64,000 nucleotides of DNA, taken from the NCBI GenBank assembly GCA_027314705.1, contig DAHVAJ010000036.1:16806-80805 (forward strand), in the 5' to 3' direction. Source of the DNA: Acidimicrobiaceae bacterium. Its GTDB lineage: Bacteria; Actinomycetota; Acidimicrobiia; Acidimicrobiales; RAAP-2. The position numbers and the translations under genes are program-made. The notes below the pieces were generated by a model that worked only from the letters and a program-made list of their open reading frames with translations, was not told the origin of the DNA and ran no database searches. This document shows positions 8,482 to 17,825 of the stretch, one piece after another. Position 1 is the stretch's first letter. Each line of letters starts with the position of its first letter.

Positions 8482-8907
8482 TCAGCCGCCGACGACCGCG
8501 AGTCCGGCCTCGGCGACCTCCTGGTCCTGCGAGTAGTGACCACCGCTCACACCGATGGCGCCCACCACGGCGCCACCGACGGTGATCGGATAGCCCCCGC
8601 CGAAGACCACCAGCCGGTCGATGCCCGACGGCGCGCCTGCCGCGAGGGGCGGGTCGTCCTTGATGAAGTCGAACCACCCGTGGGTGGGCATGCCGAAGCC
8701 GACCGCGGTGTAGGCCTTGTCCTGGGCGATCTGCACGGACAGCAGGGCAGCGCCGTCCATCCGGCTGAATGCCTTCAGCACGCCGCTTTCGTCGAGCACC
8801 GCGATGTTCATGGGCACGCCCAGATCTCGGGCCTTCTCCTCGGCGGCGCTGATCATGCGCCGGGCGAGGTCGGCGGTGATGCTCTGCTTCTGGAACGTCT
8901 CGGCCAT
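8482..8907 (-). CDS. GlcG/HbpS-like (DUF336) heme-binding family protein
   Basis: The protein is 141 aa, close to family size. It has an N-terminal helix with MISAAEEKARDLGVPMNIAVLDESG, then FSRMDGA, and the C-terminal glycine-rich segment VVFGGGYPITVGGAVVGAIGVSGG (quoted in part) typical of GlcG/HbpS proteins. These are found beside glycolate, propanediol and heme-sensing genes; their activity is often uncertain. The ATG at 8907 is preceded by a strong AGGAGG. A GTG at 8931 overlaps the upstream gene's TGA (GTGA) and would add eight residues. It is translationally linked to the lyase gene upstream. Confidence 0.85.
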   Translation of the reverse strand: MAETFQKQSITADLARRMISAAEEKARDLGVPMNIAVLDESGVLKAFSRMDGAALLSVQIAQDKAYTAVGFGMPTHGWFDFIKDDPPLAAGAPSGIDRLVVFGGGYPITVGGAVVGAIGVSGGHYSQDQEVAEAGLAVVGG

Positions 8908-8927
8908 GGCTGCCTCCTGTTGCTTCT

Positions 8928-9824
8928 TCACATCGGCTGGTCGCCGAATCGGACTTCGAGGTCACGGACCTCGGCCATACCCAGCGTGTCGACGAACTCG
9001 GGGATGGTCGGGAGGTCGGCCAGCAGGGCACCGGGAGTGCCGTCGTGCCGCAGGGTGGCGAGGAACGAGCGGATGGCGGCGGCGGCCGACAGGAGCGTCC
9101 CGATCGGGAAGATGACGATCCTGAATCCGAGCTCGCCGAGCCGGGCGAGGCTCACCGGCGGTGTCCTCCCCCCCTCCGCCCAGTTGAACAGGAGCGGCAC
9201 CCCGGCGAACCGGCGGGCGATCCGGTCGATCTCCTCCTCGTCCTCCGGTGCCTCGATGAACAGCACGTCGGCCCCGGCGTCGAGATAGCGGTCGGCCCGG
9301 TCGAGCGCGGCGTCCAGGCCTTCGACGGATCGGGCGTCCGTGCGGGCGATCACCACGAAGTCGGGATCCGTGCGGGCGGCCACGGCGGCACGAACCTTGG
9401 CGGCCATGTCGCCCACCGGCACCAGCCCCTTGCCGCTCAGGTGGCCGCAGCGCTTCGGCATCACCTGATCCTCCAGATGGACGCCCGCCACCCCGGCCCG
9501 TTCGTAGTCGCGAACGGTGCGGATCACGTTGAGGGGGTTCCCGTACCCGGTGTCGGCGTCGGCGATCACGGGCACCGCCACGCAGCCGGTGATCCGGCGG
9601 GCATGGTCGATCATCTCGTTGCCCGAGAGGAGACCGACGTCGGGACGGCCGAGCAGGCTGGCCGCGGTGCCGAACCCGGTCATGTACACGGCCGGGTAGC
9701 CGGCATCCTCGATCAGGCGGGCCGACAGCGCGTCGTAGGCGCCCGGTGCCACCACGAGCCCGCTGCCCGCGAGCAGGTCCCGCAGCTGGCGGGGCCCCGA
9801 CGGCGCCTCCAGCAGCCCGGCCAT
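8928..9824 (-). CDS. Isocitrate lyase/PEP mutase superfamily lyase (methylisocitrate-lyase-like or oxaloacetate decarboxylase-like)
   Basis: The protein is 298 aa. It has the superfamily core: PGAYDALSARLIEDAG near residue 27, the metal-binding DADTGYGNP around residue 85-95, and the loop MPKRCGH around residue 125, which carries the Cys-Gly-His signature of C-C lyases. A later IARTDAR segment is also typical. It probably cleaves or decarboxylates a 2-oxo or 3-hydroxy dicarboxylate in Mg-dependent fashion. A -10-like TAGGGT sits 6 nt before the ATG. Start of a two-gene unit with the GlcG-like gene. Confidence 0.87.
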   Translation of the reverse strand: MAGLLEAPSGPRQLRDLLAGSGLVVAPGAYDALSARLIEDAGYPAVYMTGFGTAASLLGRPDVGLLSGNEMIDHARRITGCVAVPVIADADTGYGNPLNVIRTVRDYERAGVAGVHLEDQVMPKRCGHLSGKGLVPVGDMAAKVRAAVAARTDPDFVVIARTDARSVEGLDAALDRADRYLDAGADVLFIEAPEDEEEIDRIARRFAGVPLLFNWAEGGRTPPVSLARLGELGFRIVIFPIGTLLSAAAAIRSFLATLRHDGTPGALLADLPTIPEFVDTLGMAEVRDLEVRFGDQPM

Positions 9825-10182
9825 GACGGCACCCTAGCGTCCCGCGCCACGGCCCACCATCGACACCGGTGACGGTGCGCCGGGCCGGCGGGCGCCCTGG
9901 TGCCCGAGCCCGTCCGACGCGCTCCGATCGGAGGGTGGCCGTCCGCACCCGGGTCTCCTCCCGTCCCCCCGTGCCCCGCGGGACCCACCCGGGAGCACCG
10001 CCGCCCCGTCCTCCTCCTTGGCCACGGTGTCGTGGGAGACCGCGCGCCTCGGGTGGCCTGGGGCGACCAGGGTCGTCGTGTCCTCGCCGGCGTGCCCGTG
10101 CCCGATCCCGTACGCGCCCGGGCCCGGGTGGCGGTCCGTCTAACTTGGTGCCTCTCGTCCACTGATCGAAGGCGACGCGCTC
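9825..10182. other. Intergenic region between divergent lyase and isocitrate dehydrogenase genes
   Basis: This 358 bp region holds the lyase promoter at its left edge and a possible -10 (TAACTT, 10141-10146) for the dehydrogenase at its right. I see no RNA gene or repeat in the remainder. Confidence 0.4.
9831..9836 (-). promoter_or_regulatory. -10-like hexamer TAGGGT for the lyase gene
   Basis: TAGGGT on the minus strand ends 6 nt before the ATG at 9824; leaderless arrangement. Confidence 0.45.
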
Positions 10183-12402
10183 GTGACCGAATCGACCATC
10201 ATCTACACCCTCACCGACGAAGCCCCGGCGCTCGCCACGTACTCCCTCCTCCCGGTGGTCCGGGCCTTCGCGGCCACAGCCGGGATCGCCGTGGAGACGA
10301 GGGACCTTTCGCTCGCCGGACGGATCATCGCCGCCTTCCCCGACCGGCTCGAGCCGGGACAGCGGATCGGGGACGCCCTTGCCGAGCTCGGCGAGCTGGT
10401 GACCTCGCCCGAGGCCAACGTCATCAAGCTGCCCAACATCTCGGCCTCCGTGCCCCAGCTCAAGGCGGCGATCACGGAGCTCCAGGCGGCGGGATACGCC
10501 CTTCCCGACTATCCGGAGGACCCACGGGGCGACCCCGACCGGGACACCCTGGCCCGCTACCGGCGCCTGCTCGGCAGCGCGGTGAATCCGGTGCTGCGCC
10601 AGGGCAACTCGGACCGACGGGCCCCGGCCTCCGTCAAGAACTACGCGAAGTCGCACCCACACCGGATGGGGGCTTGGACGCCGGAGTCCAAGACCAACGT
10701 GGCGCACATGGACGCGGGTGACTTCTGCTCGACCGAGCAGTCCACCGTCGTCGCTGTGCCGGGGTCGCTCACGGTGGAGTTCGTCGGCAGCGACGGGACC
10801 GCCGCACCGTTGCGTCCCCCGATCCCGGTCCTGGCCGGCGAGGTCGTCGACGCCTCGGTGATGCGTGTCGGACCGTTGCGGGAGTTCCTGGCGGCGCAGA
10901 TCGTCCGGGCCAAGTCCGAGGACGTGCTCTTCTCGGTCCACCTCAAGGCGACCATGATGAAGGTCTCCGACCCCGTCATCTTCGGTCACGTCGTCCGCGC
11001 CTTCTTCCCCACGACGTTCGAGCGCTACGGCGTGGTCCTGGCCACCGCCGGCCTGAGCCCGAACGACGGCCTGGGTTCGATCTTGGCGGGATTGGGAGGC
11101 CTCCCGGAGGGGGACGCCGTCCGGGCGTCGTTCGACGCCGAGCTGGCGGACGGCCCGGCACTGGCCATGGTCGATTCCGATCGGGGGATCACCAACCTGC
11201 ACGTGCCGAGCGACGTGATCGTCGACGCCTCGATGCCGGCGATGATCCGGGCCTCGGGTCACCTGTGGGGCCCCGACGGCAGGGAGTCCGACACCCTGGC
11301 CGTGATTCCCGACTCCAGCTACGCGGGCGTCTACCAGGTGGTGATCGACGATTGCCGCGCCCACGGCGCCTTCGATCCCTCGACGATGGGTTCCGTCCCC
11401 AACGTCGGGCTCATGGCCCAGGCCGCCGAGGAGTACGGAAGCCACGACAAGACCTTCGAGATCGCCGCCGCCGGGGTCGTCCGCGTCGTCGACGATGCCG
11501 GTCAGCTCGTCTTCGAGGTCCCGGTCGACGGCGGGGACGTCTTCCGCATGTGCCAGACCAAGGACGTCCCCATCAGGGACTGGGTCAAGCTGGCCGTCTC
11601 CCGGGCCCGGGCCACCGGCGATCCGGCGGTGTTCTGGCTGGACCGGCGGCGAGCCCATGATGCCAACCTGATCGCCCTGGTCGGCGAGTACCTCGAGGAG
11701 CACGACACCGGAGGGCTGGACATCCGGATCCTGGCGCCGGTCGAGGCGACGGCGCTGTCCCTCGGGCGGATCCGCCGCGGCGAGAACACGATCTCGGTCA
11801 CCGGCAACGTGCTCCGCGACTACCTGACCGACCTCTTCCCGATCCTGGAGCTGGGCACGAGCGCCAAGATGCTCTCCATCGTGCCGCTCATCAACGGTGG
11901 CGGCCTGTTCGAGACGGGCGCCGGCGGATCGGCGCCCAAGCACGTCCAGCAACTCCTCAAGGAGAACTACCTTCGGTGGGACAGCCTCGGCGAGTTCCTG
12001 GCCCTGGCCGTCAGCCTCGAGCACCTGGCCCAGCGGGCCGGCAATCCCCGGGCGCAGATCCTGGCCGACACGCTCGACCGGGCCACGGGCACCCTCCTCG
12101 ACGAGGACCGTTCGCCCAGCCGCCGGTTGGGCGGCCTCGACAACCGGGGGAGCCACTTCTACCTGGCCCTCTACTGGGCCCAGGAACTCGCTGCACAGAC
12201 CGACGACGGTGGGCTGGCGGCCAGGTTCGGTGCGTGTGCCCGGAGCCTGGAGGATGCCGAGGAGACCATCGTCGCCGAGCTGCTCGCCGTGCAGGGGGCC
12301 CCGGCGGACATCGGTGGGTACTACCGGTTCGACCCGGAGCGGGCCGAGGCCGTCATGCGGCCGTCGCCGACCTTCAACGCTGCGATCGCCTCGCTGGGCT
12401 GA
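10183..12402 (+). CDS. icd: NADP-dependent isocitrate dehydrogenase, monomeric type
   Basis: The protein is 739 aa, the size of the monomeric (IDH-II) class found in many actinobacteria and some proteobacteria, unrelated in length to the 400-aa dimeric form. Clear signatures are [19 protein letters not shown] at the N-terminus, [15 protein letters not shown] [15 protein letters not shown] around residue 90-105, GNSDRRAP and KSHPHRMG near 145-165, SKTNVAHM, and late [11 protein letters not shown]. It decarboxylates isocitrate to 2-oxoglutarate in the TCA cycle, producing NADPH. The GTG at 10183 is chosen for alignment with the family N-terminus; a weak purine-rich site lies before it. Confidence 0.96.
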   Translation: MTESTIIYTLTDEAPALATYSLLPVVRAFAATAGIAVETRDLSLAGRIIAAFPDRLEPGQRIGDALAELGELVTSPEANVIKLPNISASVPQLKAAITELQAAGYALPDYPEDPRGDPDRDTLARYRRLLGSAVNPVLRQGNSDRRAPASVKNYAKSHPHRMGAWTPESKTNVAHMDAGDFCSTEQSTVVAVPGSLTVEFVGSDGTAAPLRPPIPVLAGEVVDASVMRVGPLREFLAAQIVRAKSEDVLFSVHLKATMMKVSDPVIFGHVVRAFFPTTFERYGVVLATAGLSPNDGLGSILAGLGGLPEGDAVRASFDAELADGPALAMVDSDRGITNLHVPSDVIVDASMPAMIRASGHLWGPDGRESDTLAVIPDSSYAGVYQVVIDDCRAHGAFDPSTMGSVPNVGLMAQAAEEYGSHDKTFEIAAAGVVRVVDDAGQLVFEVPVDGGDVFRMCQTKDVPIRDWVKLAVSRARATGDPAVFWLDRRRAHDANLIALVGEYLEEHDTGGLDIRILAPVEATALSLGRIRRGENTISVTGNVLRDYLTDLFPILELGTSAKMLSIVPLINGGGLFETGAGGSAPKHVQQLLKENYLRWDSLGEFLALAVSLEHLAQRAGNPRAQILADTLDRATGTLLDEDRSPSRRLGGLDNRGSHFYLALYWAQELAAQTDDGGLAARFGACARSLEDAEETIVAELLAVQGAPADIGGYYRFDPERAEAVMRPSPTFNAAIASLG

Positions 12403-12591
12403 CCGCTCCGGCCGGCAGGGTCCGCGCCGGGAGCGCGGGACGTCGCCGGGCCCCGGCTCGGCCGGCGCGGTGCGGTCGGGCCCCGGCGACCCTCCCCGGC
12501 CTCCTGGCTCCCGGCGAGCCGAGCGCTGCAGTCGGGTGGCTTCAGGGCACCGTGAGACGGGAGCCGGCCGGAGCCTGCGCCTGCCGGCCGG

Positions 12592-12942
12592 TCACTCCTG
12601 TGCGGCCGCCTCCTTGGCCAGTCGGGCGCCCAACTGGCGCGAGAAGCCGAAGGCCCGGGAGAGCTCGCTGATGGTCATGCCCTCGGCCAGAGCGTCACGG
12701 GTGACGGCCAGGCGCAGCCGGTGGCGGCGGTACTCCCACTCGGCGAACACCTCGGCGAGGTGGACCCGCCGGTCGGCGACCTGCGCCTGGGCCATGGCCT
12801 GGGCCATGGAGGTGCCGCGCTCGAGCATGGCCAGTCCCCTGGTCAGCGCCCGCCGGTTGTCCACGGCCACGGCCCGCAGCGCCTCGTTGGCTTCGAGCAG
12901 CGCCCGGATCTCGCGGCCGACCTCATGGTGCGCCGATGCCAT
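12592..12942 (-). CDS. Unknown small protein with C-terminal helix-turn-helix
   Basis: The protein is 116 aa, predicted all-helical. Residues about 89-110 (MTISELSRAFGFSRQLGARLAK) read as a helix-turn-helix resembling phage or MarR-type recognition helices; I do not recognise the rest. ATG 12942 is used, with GTG 12960 in frame as an alternative. It is divergent from another unknown gene at 13067. An inverted repeat at 12973-12991 lies 30-50 bp upstream of its start, an ideal place for an autoregulatory operator. A DNA-binding role is inference. Confidence 0.6.
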   Translation of the reverse strand: MASAHHEVGREIRALLEANEALRAVAVDNRRALTRGLAMLERGTSMAQAMAQAQVADRRVHLAEVFAEWEYRRHRLRLAVTRDALAEGMTISELSRAFGFSRQLGARLAKEAAAQE

Positions 12943-12972
12943 CGCGCCATCGTTGCCCACCGCGTGTGGATT

Positions 12973-12991
12973 CGCAACAGGTGTTGTTGCG
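12973..12991. repeat. Inverted repeat CGCAACA-N5-TGTTGCG (possible operator)
   Basis: The two 7-bp arms are perfectly complementary with a 5-bp spacer (GGTGT). It lies between divergent unknown genes and is less GC-rich than its surroundings. Confidence 0.55.
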
Positions 12992-13066
12992 GCAGGGACC
13001 CGTCGAGGGGGCCGACGGCCGACGGCCGCTGTAGACTGGCGACCATCGGTACTGGCGGGAGGGACC

Positions 13067-13558
13067 ATGGCGAAGGTCACCCGGGGGCGGGGGCACGAGA
13101 CGGATGCGCTGATGCTCGGCGCGAGGTTCTACTCGGGGGCGGTGTTCTGCCTGGCGGTGCACACGGGGTCCCTGCGCGCCCGCATCGCCGATGCCTACGG
13201 CAACCATGCGGCGTGGGCCAACGACCTCATCGGGCTGCTCCCCCTGGGCATCGCCGAGCGGATGGTGGCACTGAGGGCCGAGCTGACCTCGGCGGCACCG
13301 GACCCGGCCGGGCCGGCCTCCGAGGAGGTCATCGGCCGGTCGATCACCGCCTGCGACCAACGGGAGCTGGAGCTGCTGGCGCAGCGGATCTTCTTCCTCG
13401 CCGACGACCTGGCCCAGGCCGTGGTCGAGGCCAGGCTGGCCGAACGGAACGGTCGCCGGCCCGTCGGAGTCGCCGCCGGACCCGGAGCGGGCGGCGGATC
13501 CACGCTCGACGGGCCCGACGGCAGAGGTGACCGTAGCAGGGGCTGCAACACCTATTGA
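13067..13558 (+). CDS. Unknown conserved-looking protein
   Basis: The protein is 163 aa. The first 130 residues look folded and mostly helical (ALMLGARFYSGAVFCLAVHTG, then WANDLIGLLPLGIAERMVALR, each quoted in part), and the last 35 are Gly/Arg-rich and probably disordered. No family recognised. The ATG at 13067 is preceded by GGGAGGGACC as ribosome-binding site, and TAGACT at 13032-13037 is a possible -10. It is divergent from the helix-turn-helix gene at 12592-12942. Function unknown. Confidence 0.6.
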   Translation: MAKVTRGRGHETDALMLGARFYSGAVFCLAVHTGSLRARIADAYGNHAAWANDLIGLLPLGIAERMVALRAELTSAAPDPAGPASEEVIGRSITACDQRELELLAQRIFFLADDLAQAVVEARLAERNGRRPVGVAAGPGAGGGSTLDGPDGRGDRSRGCNTY

Positions 13559-13629
13559 AACGGGCCGGCCCCGGCCCGGGTCCGCCGCCTCCGGGTCCCC
13601 GACCACCGCCGCGGCCCCTCCCGCCCCAC

Positions 13630-13944
13630 TCAGCGGGTGCGGGTGAAGCGGTGGACGGCCTCGAGGAGTTCCCGGCTCTTCTCGTCCGCCACCTCCCGGT
13701 CGCCCGAGGCCAGGGCGTCGGCGACGCAGTGGGTCACGTGCCCGTCGAGGATCTTGAGGGCCACGGCCTCGAGGGCGGTGTCGACGGCGGCGATCTGGGT
13801 GAGGATGTCGATGCAGTACCGGTCCTCGGTGACCATCCGCTCGATGCCCCCGACCTGGCCGGCGATCCGGCGGAGGCGCCTGACCAGGGCGTCCTTGTCG
13901 GCCAGGTAGCCGGTGGCGGGATGGTCGACCCCGGCGCTGCTCAC
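13630..13944 (-). CDS. csoR: CsoR-family copper-sensing repressor
   Basis: The protein is 104 aa, all-helical like the CsoR/RcnR/FrmR family. The copper ligands are all present: Cys44 (DRYCIDIL), His69 and Cys73 (DGHVTHC), with spacings of 25 and 4 residues identical to those of the mycobacterial CsoR triad (family knowledge). Apo-CsoR binds a GC-rich palindrome and is released by Cu(I). The GTG at 13944 overlaps the copA stop (GTGA), so it is the last gene of the copZ-copA-csoR operon. Its likely target is the palindrome at 16350-16366, giving autoregulation. Confidence 0.92.
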   Translation of the reverse strand: MSSAGVDHPATGYLADKDALVRRLRRIAGQVGGIERMVTEDRYCIDILTQIAAVDTALEAVALKILDGHVTHCVADALASGDREVADEKSRELLEAVHRFTRTR

Positions 13945-16115
13945 GGGTCCCTCCGGGGAGAGAAGCGGCGGAGCCGCAGCGAGTTCGTCACGACGAACAG
14001 CGACGAGAGGGCCATGGCTCCCGCGGCGACGATGGGATTGACGACGCCGGCGACGGCGAGGGGGACGGCGGCCACGTTGTAGGCGAAGGCCCAGAAGAGG
14101 TTGCCCTTGATGGTGGCCAGGGTGCGGCGGGCCAGCCGGATGGCGTCGCCCGCGACCCGTAGGTCTCCCGAGACCAGGGTGAGGTCGGAGGCGTCGATGG
14201 CCACATCGGTACCGGTGCCGAGGGCGAGCCCGAGATCGGCCTGGGCCAGTGCGGGTGCGTCGTTGACCCCGTCGCCCACCATGGCCACGATCTCGCCGGC
14301 CTCCTGGAGACGGCGCACTTCGGCCGCCTTTCCGTCCGGGAGGACGCCGGCCACGACCCGGTCGACGCCGACCGCGGCGGCCACCGCTGCGGCCACCCGT
14401 TCGTTGTCGCCGGTGAGGAGGACCGGGGTGAGCCCGAGGGCCCGAAGGTCGGCGACGGCGCGGGCGCTCGTGGGCTTGAGCCGGTCGGCCACGCCCACCA
14501 GCCCGAGCGGTGCTCCGTCGGCGGCCACCGCCACCACCGTCGTCCCCACCTCCTCGAGGCGGCGGGCCTCTTCGGTGAGGTCGGCCGGCAGGTGGACGGC
14601 CCACTCGGCCAGCAGGGCCGGACGCCCGACGACCACCGACTGCCCCTCGACCAGGGCCTCGACGCCCAGACCGGCCCGGCTCGCGAAGTGCTCGGGGGCC
14701 GGGAGGGCGCCGAGGCGCTCCCGGCCCAGGTCGGCCACGGCCCTGGCCACCGGGTGCTCGCTCCCGCCTTCGGCCGTCGCGGCCACTCGGAGGAGCTGGT
14801 CGGGGTCGATGCCGGCCGCCGGGACGAGGGCGGAAACGGCCATCCTCCCCTCGGTCAGGGTGCCCGTCTTGTCCAGTACCACGGTGGTCACCTGGCGGGT
14901 CTGCTCGAGGACCTCGGGGCCGCGGAGGACGATGCCCAGCTGGGCGCCGCGCCCGCTGCCGACCATGAGGGCGGTGGGCGTGGCCAGTCCGAGTGCACAG
15001 GGGCAGGCGATCACCAGCACGGCGACCGCGGCCGAGAAGGCGGCCGTGGCACCGGCTCCACTCGCCATCCACCCGACCAGGGTGAGGACGGACACGCCGA
15101 TCACGGTGGGCACGAACACGGCCGAGACCCGGTCGGCCAGGCGCTGGATGGGGGCCTTGCCCGCCTGGGCCTCGGCCACCAGCCGGGCGATCTGGGCCAG
15201 GGCGGTCGCGGTGCCCACCCGCGTCGCCCGGACGACGATGCGACCCGACGTGTTGACCGTCGCCCCGGCCACGTCGTCGCCCGGTCCCACCTCGACGGGC
15301 AGGGACTCTCCGGTCAGCACCGAGGTGTCGATCGCCGAGGTGCCGGTCACCACCACACCGTCGGTCGCCACCTTCTCCCCTGGTCGGACCACGAACTCGT
15401 CACCCACGGCGAGCGCCTCCACCGGCACCAGGACCTCCGCCCCGTCCCGGAGCACCCGCACCTCCTTCGCCCCGAGAGCGAGCAGGTGGCGGATGGCCTC
15501 TCCCGAGCTCCGCTTGGCCCGGGCCTCCAGGTACCGGCCGAGCAGGATCAGGGCGGTGATGGCGGCCGCCGCATCGAAGTAGAGGATCTGGCTCATCCCC
15601 GCGAGCAGCACCACCGTCGACCACGTCCAGGCGGCCAGCGTCCCCACCGAGACGAGGGTGTCCATGGTGGCCGCCCCGTGCCGGGCGTTGGCCACTGCGG
15701 CCCGGTGGAACGGCCAGCCGCCGTAGAAGACGGCGGGGGTGGCGAGGGCCAGGCCCAACCAGTCCCACCCGGTGAACTGCAGGGCCGGCACCCAGGCGAG
15801 GACCATGAGGGGGACCGCTGCGGCCGCGGCGACGGCCAGTCGCCTGCGGTAGGGGCGGGCCGGGTCCTCGTCGGGCGCGGCCGGGTCGGGCAGGGCGGCG
15901 CGGTACCCGGCGGCCTCGACGGCGGCGATGAGGTCGTCGAGGCCGACCTCGGCCGCGTCGAAGGCCACGGCGGCCTCCTCGGTGGCGAAATTGACCGTTG
16001 CGACCACGCCGTCGAGCCGGTTGAGACGCTTCTCGATGCGGGCCGCGCACGACGCGCAGGTCATCCCCTCGATCGCCAGATCGACCCGGTCGGGCGCCTC
16101 GGCCACGGTCGGCAT
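13941..16115 (-). CDS. copA: Copper-translocating P1B-type ATPase
   Basis: The protein is 724 aa. In order it has an N-terminal heavy-metal-associated domain with MTCASC (Cys20, Cys23), membrane segments from about residue 92, the TGES actuator motif (268-271), the membrane Cu-binding CPC (371-373), the phosphorylation site DKTGT (Asp415), the SEHP motif (His454) and a C-terminal GDGVNDAP hinge. These define a Cu(I)-exporting ATPase in the cytoplasmic membrane. The ATG at 16115 overlaps the copZ stop (TGATG). It passes copper from CopZ out of the cell under CsoR control. Confidence 0.96.
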   Translation of the reverse strand: MPTVAEAPDRVDLAIEGMTCASCAARIEKRLNRLDGVVATVNFATEEAAVAFDAAEVGLDDLIAAVEAAGYRAALPDPAAPDEDPARPYRRRLAVAAAAAVPLMVLAWVPALQFTGWDWLGLALATPAVFYGGWPFHRAAVANARHGAATMDTLVSVGTLAAWTWSTVVLLAGMSQILYFDAAAAITALILLGRYLEARAKRSSGEAIRHLLALGAKEVRVLRDGAEVLVPVEALAVGDEFVVRPGEKVATDGVVVTGTSAIDTSVLTGESLPVEVGPGDDVAGATVNTSGRIVVRATRVGTATALAQIARLVAEAQAGKAPIQRLADRVSAVFVPTVIGVSVLTLVGWMASGAGATAAFSAAVAVLVIACPCALGLATPTALMVGSGRGAQLGIVLRGPEVLEQTRQVTTVVLDKTGTLTEGRMAVSALVPAAGIDPDQLLRVAATAEGGSEHPVARAVADLGRERLGALPAPEHFASRAGLGVEALVEGQSVVVGRPALLAEWAVHLPADLTEEARRLEEVGTTVVAVAADGAPLGLVGVADRLKPTSARAVADLRALGLTPVLLTGDNERVAAAVAAAVGVDRVVAGVLPDGKAAEVRRLQEAGEIVAMVGDGVNDAPALAQADLGLALGTGTDVAIDASDLTLVSGDLRVAGDAIRLARRTLATIKGNLFWAFAYNVAAVPLAVAGVVNPIVAAGAMALSSLFVVTNSLRLRRFSPRRDP

Positions 16116-16318
16116 CAGCGCACCTCGTATCCGGCCTCGTCGATGGCGGCCCGCAGGACGGTGTCGTCGAGGCGGTCGCCGGTCACGGTGACCACCTTGG
16201 TCCCGAGGTCGACCGACACGACCTCCACGCCGGGGACGCCCGAGAGCTCGTCCGACACGGCAGCGGTGCAGTGCTCGCAGGTCATCCCGGGGACGCGGTA
16301 GGTGCGGGTCTCGGACAT
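16115..16318 (-). CDS. copZ: CopZ-like copper chaperone (heavy-metal-associated domain)
   Basis: The protein is 67 aa, a single ferredoxin-like HMA domain with the metal site GMTCEHC (Cys14, Cys17). Such proteins carry Cu(I) to CopA and CsoR. The ATG at 16318 is preceded by a strong AGGAGGA. It is the first gene of the copper operon, overlapping copA by one base. The promoter and CsoR-type palindrome lie just upstream. Confidence 0.93.
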   Translation of the reverse strand: MSETRTYRVPGMTCEHCTAAVSDELSGVPGVEVVSVDLGTKVVTVTGDRLDDTVLRAAIDEAGYEVR

Positions 16319-16346
16319 GGAACTCCTCCTCTGTGCCGTGCCTCCC

Positions 16347-16352
16347 ATGATA
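16347..16352 (-). promoter_or_regulatory. -10-like hexamer TATCAT for the copper operon
   Basis: TATCAT on the minus strand, about 28 nt before the copZ ATG, overlaps one edge of the CsoR-type palindrome. TCGGTC at 16374-16369 could be a weak -35 with a 16-nt spacer. Confidence 0.45.
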
Positions 16353-16366
16353 CCCCAGGTGGGTAT
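16350..16366. promoter_or_regulatory. CsoR-type operator ATACCC-CAGGT-GGGTAT
   Basis: The 17-bp palindrome has perfect 6-bp arms around 5 bp, matching the TACCC...GGGTA shape of known CsoR operators. It lies in the spacer region of the copZ-copA-csoR promoter, where bound repressor would block transcription until Cu(I) binds. Confidence 0.75.
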
Positions 16367-16627
16367 CCGACCGATTCCCGGTCCACCCGGGCCGGTGCGA
16401 CCGTCAGGGGACCGCCGACGGGGCGAACCCGCCGCCTGCGTGGGGCCGGGACCGATCGCAGGGGAGCTCACCGGCGCCCGGGCCGCGAGGAAGGACGGCC
16501 CGTCCCGTCGTCCCGGGGGTGGGGCCACCCCCGCCCCCTCCCCGGCACGGCCGCGGCGCCTGCCCGCCGGAGCACCGGTCGCCGTCGGCCCGGGCGCCTG
16601 CCGGGAGGCGAGGGCCCCGACGCCCGC

Positions 16628-16909
16628 TCACGGCCCGCCCGTCAGGACCGCCCGCCGTCTCCGGTACTCGTCCTCGTCCAACTCGCCCCGGGCGAAGCGC
16701 TCGTCGAGGATGGCGAGCGCCGCCGTCCCGCTGCCCTGGGGGACCGGCGGCGGTGCGCCCGGTGGAGGTCCGGGTGGGCCGCCCGCCGGCCGGTCACGGC
16801 GCACCAGCACCACGATGATCCAGGCCACTGCCGCCCAGAAGGCGACCATGAGCAGCGCCATCACGATCCAGGCGCCGGCGCCCCATCCCGCATGTCCGGC
16901 CCAGTACAT
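16628..16909 (-). CDS. Small SHOCT-domain membrane protein
   Basis: The protein is 93 aa. An N-terminal transmembrane helix (about residues 8-33, AWIVMALLMVAFWAAVAW in part) is followed by a proline-rich linker and a C-terminal SHOCT motif, ILDERFARGELDEDEYRRRR. SHOCT is a short oligomerisation domain common in actinobacterial membrane proteins of unknown role. The ATG at 16909 is preceded by GGTGGCAGGG. Function unknown. Confidence 0.8.
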   Translation of the reverse strand: MYWAGHAGWGAGAWIVMALLMVAFWAAVAWIIVVLVRRDRPAGGPPGPPPGAPPPVPQGSGTAALAILDERFARGELDEDEYRRRRAVLTGGP

Positions 16910-17027
16910 CCCTGCCACCTCGCCTTCCTGACGTGTCCACCCACCATCGTCCCGCCGGCCCGGCGAAGCCGCCAGGGTCGAAGGTCCGTGATCGCCGGAT
17001 CGCCCGTCGGCCCCCACCGCATCCGCA

Positions 17028-17825
17028 TCACCCGGTGGCGCGGCTCAGTCGGACCAGCCGGTGGTCGGCGGTGAAGAGCTGGCGGGCCAGGCCGATGCTC
17101 ATGGCCGCCGACGTCGTGGCCACCGCCCCGAGGATCAGGAACATCACCGCCGCCTGGACCAGGACGGCCTGGAGCGGCTTCTCTCCGGCCAGGATGAGCC
17201 CGGTCATGGCCCCGGGCAGGAAGACCAGTCCCACCGCCTTGGTCGCCTCGATCTGGGGGATCATGGCGGTACGGAGCGCGTCCCGCACGTAGGGCCGCGA
17301 GGCGTCCCGCGACGACAGCCCCAGGGCCAGCCGGGCCTCGACTTCGGACCGTTTGTCGGAGAACTCGGCGACCACCCGCCGGGCAGCCACGACGGTGCTC
17401 GTCAGGGCGTTGCCGACGACCATGCCGGCGAGGGGCACGATGGTGCGGGCGTCGAGCGGGAAGATGCCCAGCCCGAACAGGACGAGCAGGGTGACCGCGG
17501 TGGCCAGGCCCAGCGAGGCGAGCGCCAGCGGGCGCGCCCGGGGAACCTCCGGGGCGCGCCGACGGATGGTCTCGGCCGCGAAGACGACCATGAAGACGAC
17601 CCACAGCCAGGACACGGCCAGAGGGACCCGGGGGCTCAACACCACGGCCAGCACCGCACCGACGGCCAGCAGTTGGACGATGGCCCGCACCGAGGCCCAC
17701 ACGAGCGATCGCTCCAGGTCGAGGCGCTGCCAGAGCGAGATGGCCACGGCCATGCCCACCAGGGCGAGTGACGCGACGAGGCCCACCCACCCGACGTACC
17801 CGGTCGTCACCGACGTGGCGGTCAC
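17028..17825 (-). CDS. fetB: FetB-like ABC transporter permease (UPF0014)
   Basis: The protein is 265 aa with about seven hydrophobic segments. Family marks are RAIVQLLAVG near residue 48, MVVGNALTSTV near 135, the cytoplasmic EARLALGLSSRDASRPYVRDALRTAMIPQIE (part), and LPGAMTGLILAGEKPLQAV near 205. In E. coli FetAB is an iron exporter linked to oxidative stress. The GTG at 17825 overlaps the fetA stop (GTGA), so the pair is co-translated. The metal or substrate is inferred from family only. Confidence 0.88.
   Translation of the reverse strand: MTATSVTTGYVGWVGLVASLALVGMAVAISLWQRLDLERSLVWASVRAIVQLLAVGAVLAVVLSPRVPLAVSWLWVVFMVVFAAETIRRRAPEVPRARPLALASLGLATAVTLLVLFGLGIFPLDARTIVPLAGMVVGNALTSTVVAARRVVAEFSDKRSEVEARLALGLSSRDASRPYVRDALRTAMIPQIEATKAVGLVFLPGAMTGLILAGEKPLQAVLVQAAVMFLILGAVATTSAAMSIGLARQLFTADHRLVRLSRATG

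Larger units (their letters stand above)
16319..16627. other. Intergenic region upstream of the copper operon
   Basis: The left 50 bp hold the copper promoter and operator. The remaining roughly 260 bp are very GC-rich, with no credible gene or RNA. Confidence 0.45.

Noticed and set aside
8962..12156. Very long minus-strand open frame (over 1000 codons) across the isocitrate dehydrogenase gene
   Set aside because: It is antisense to a clearly recognised gene, has low-complexity Arg/Gly/Pro-rich sequence, and exists only because stop codons are rare at high GC.
12442..12490. Possible terminator hairpin after the isocitrate dehydrogenase gene (9-bp arms GTCGCCGGG/CCCGGCGAC)
   Set aside because: The loop is about 31 nt and no U-tract follows. 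Such pairings are expected by chance at this GC content.
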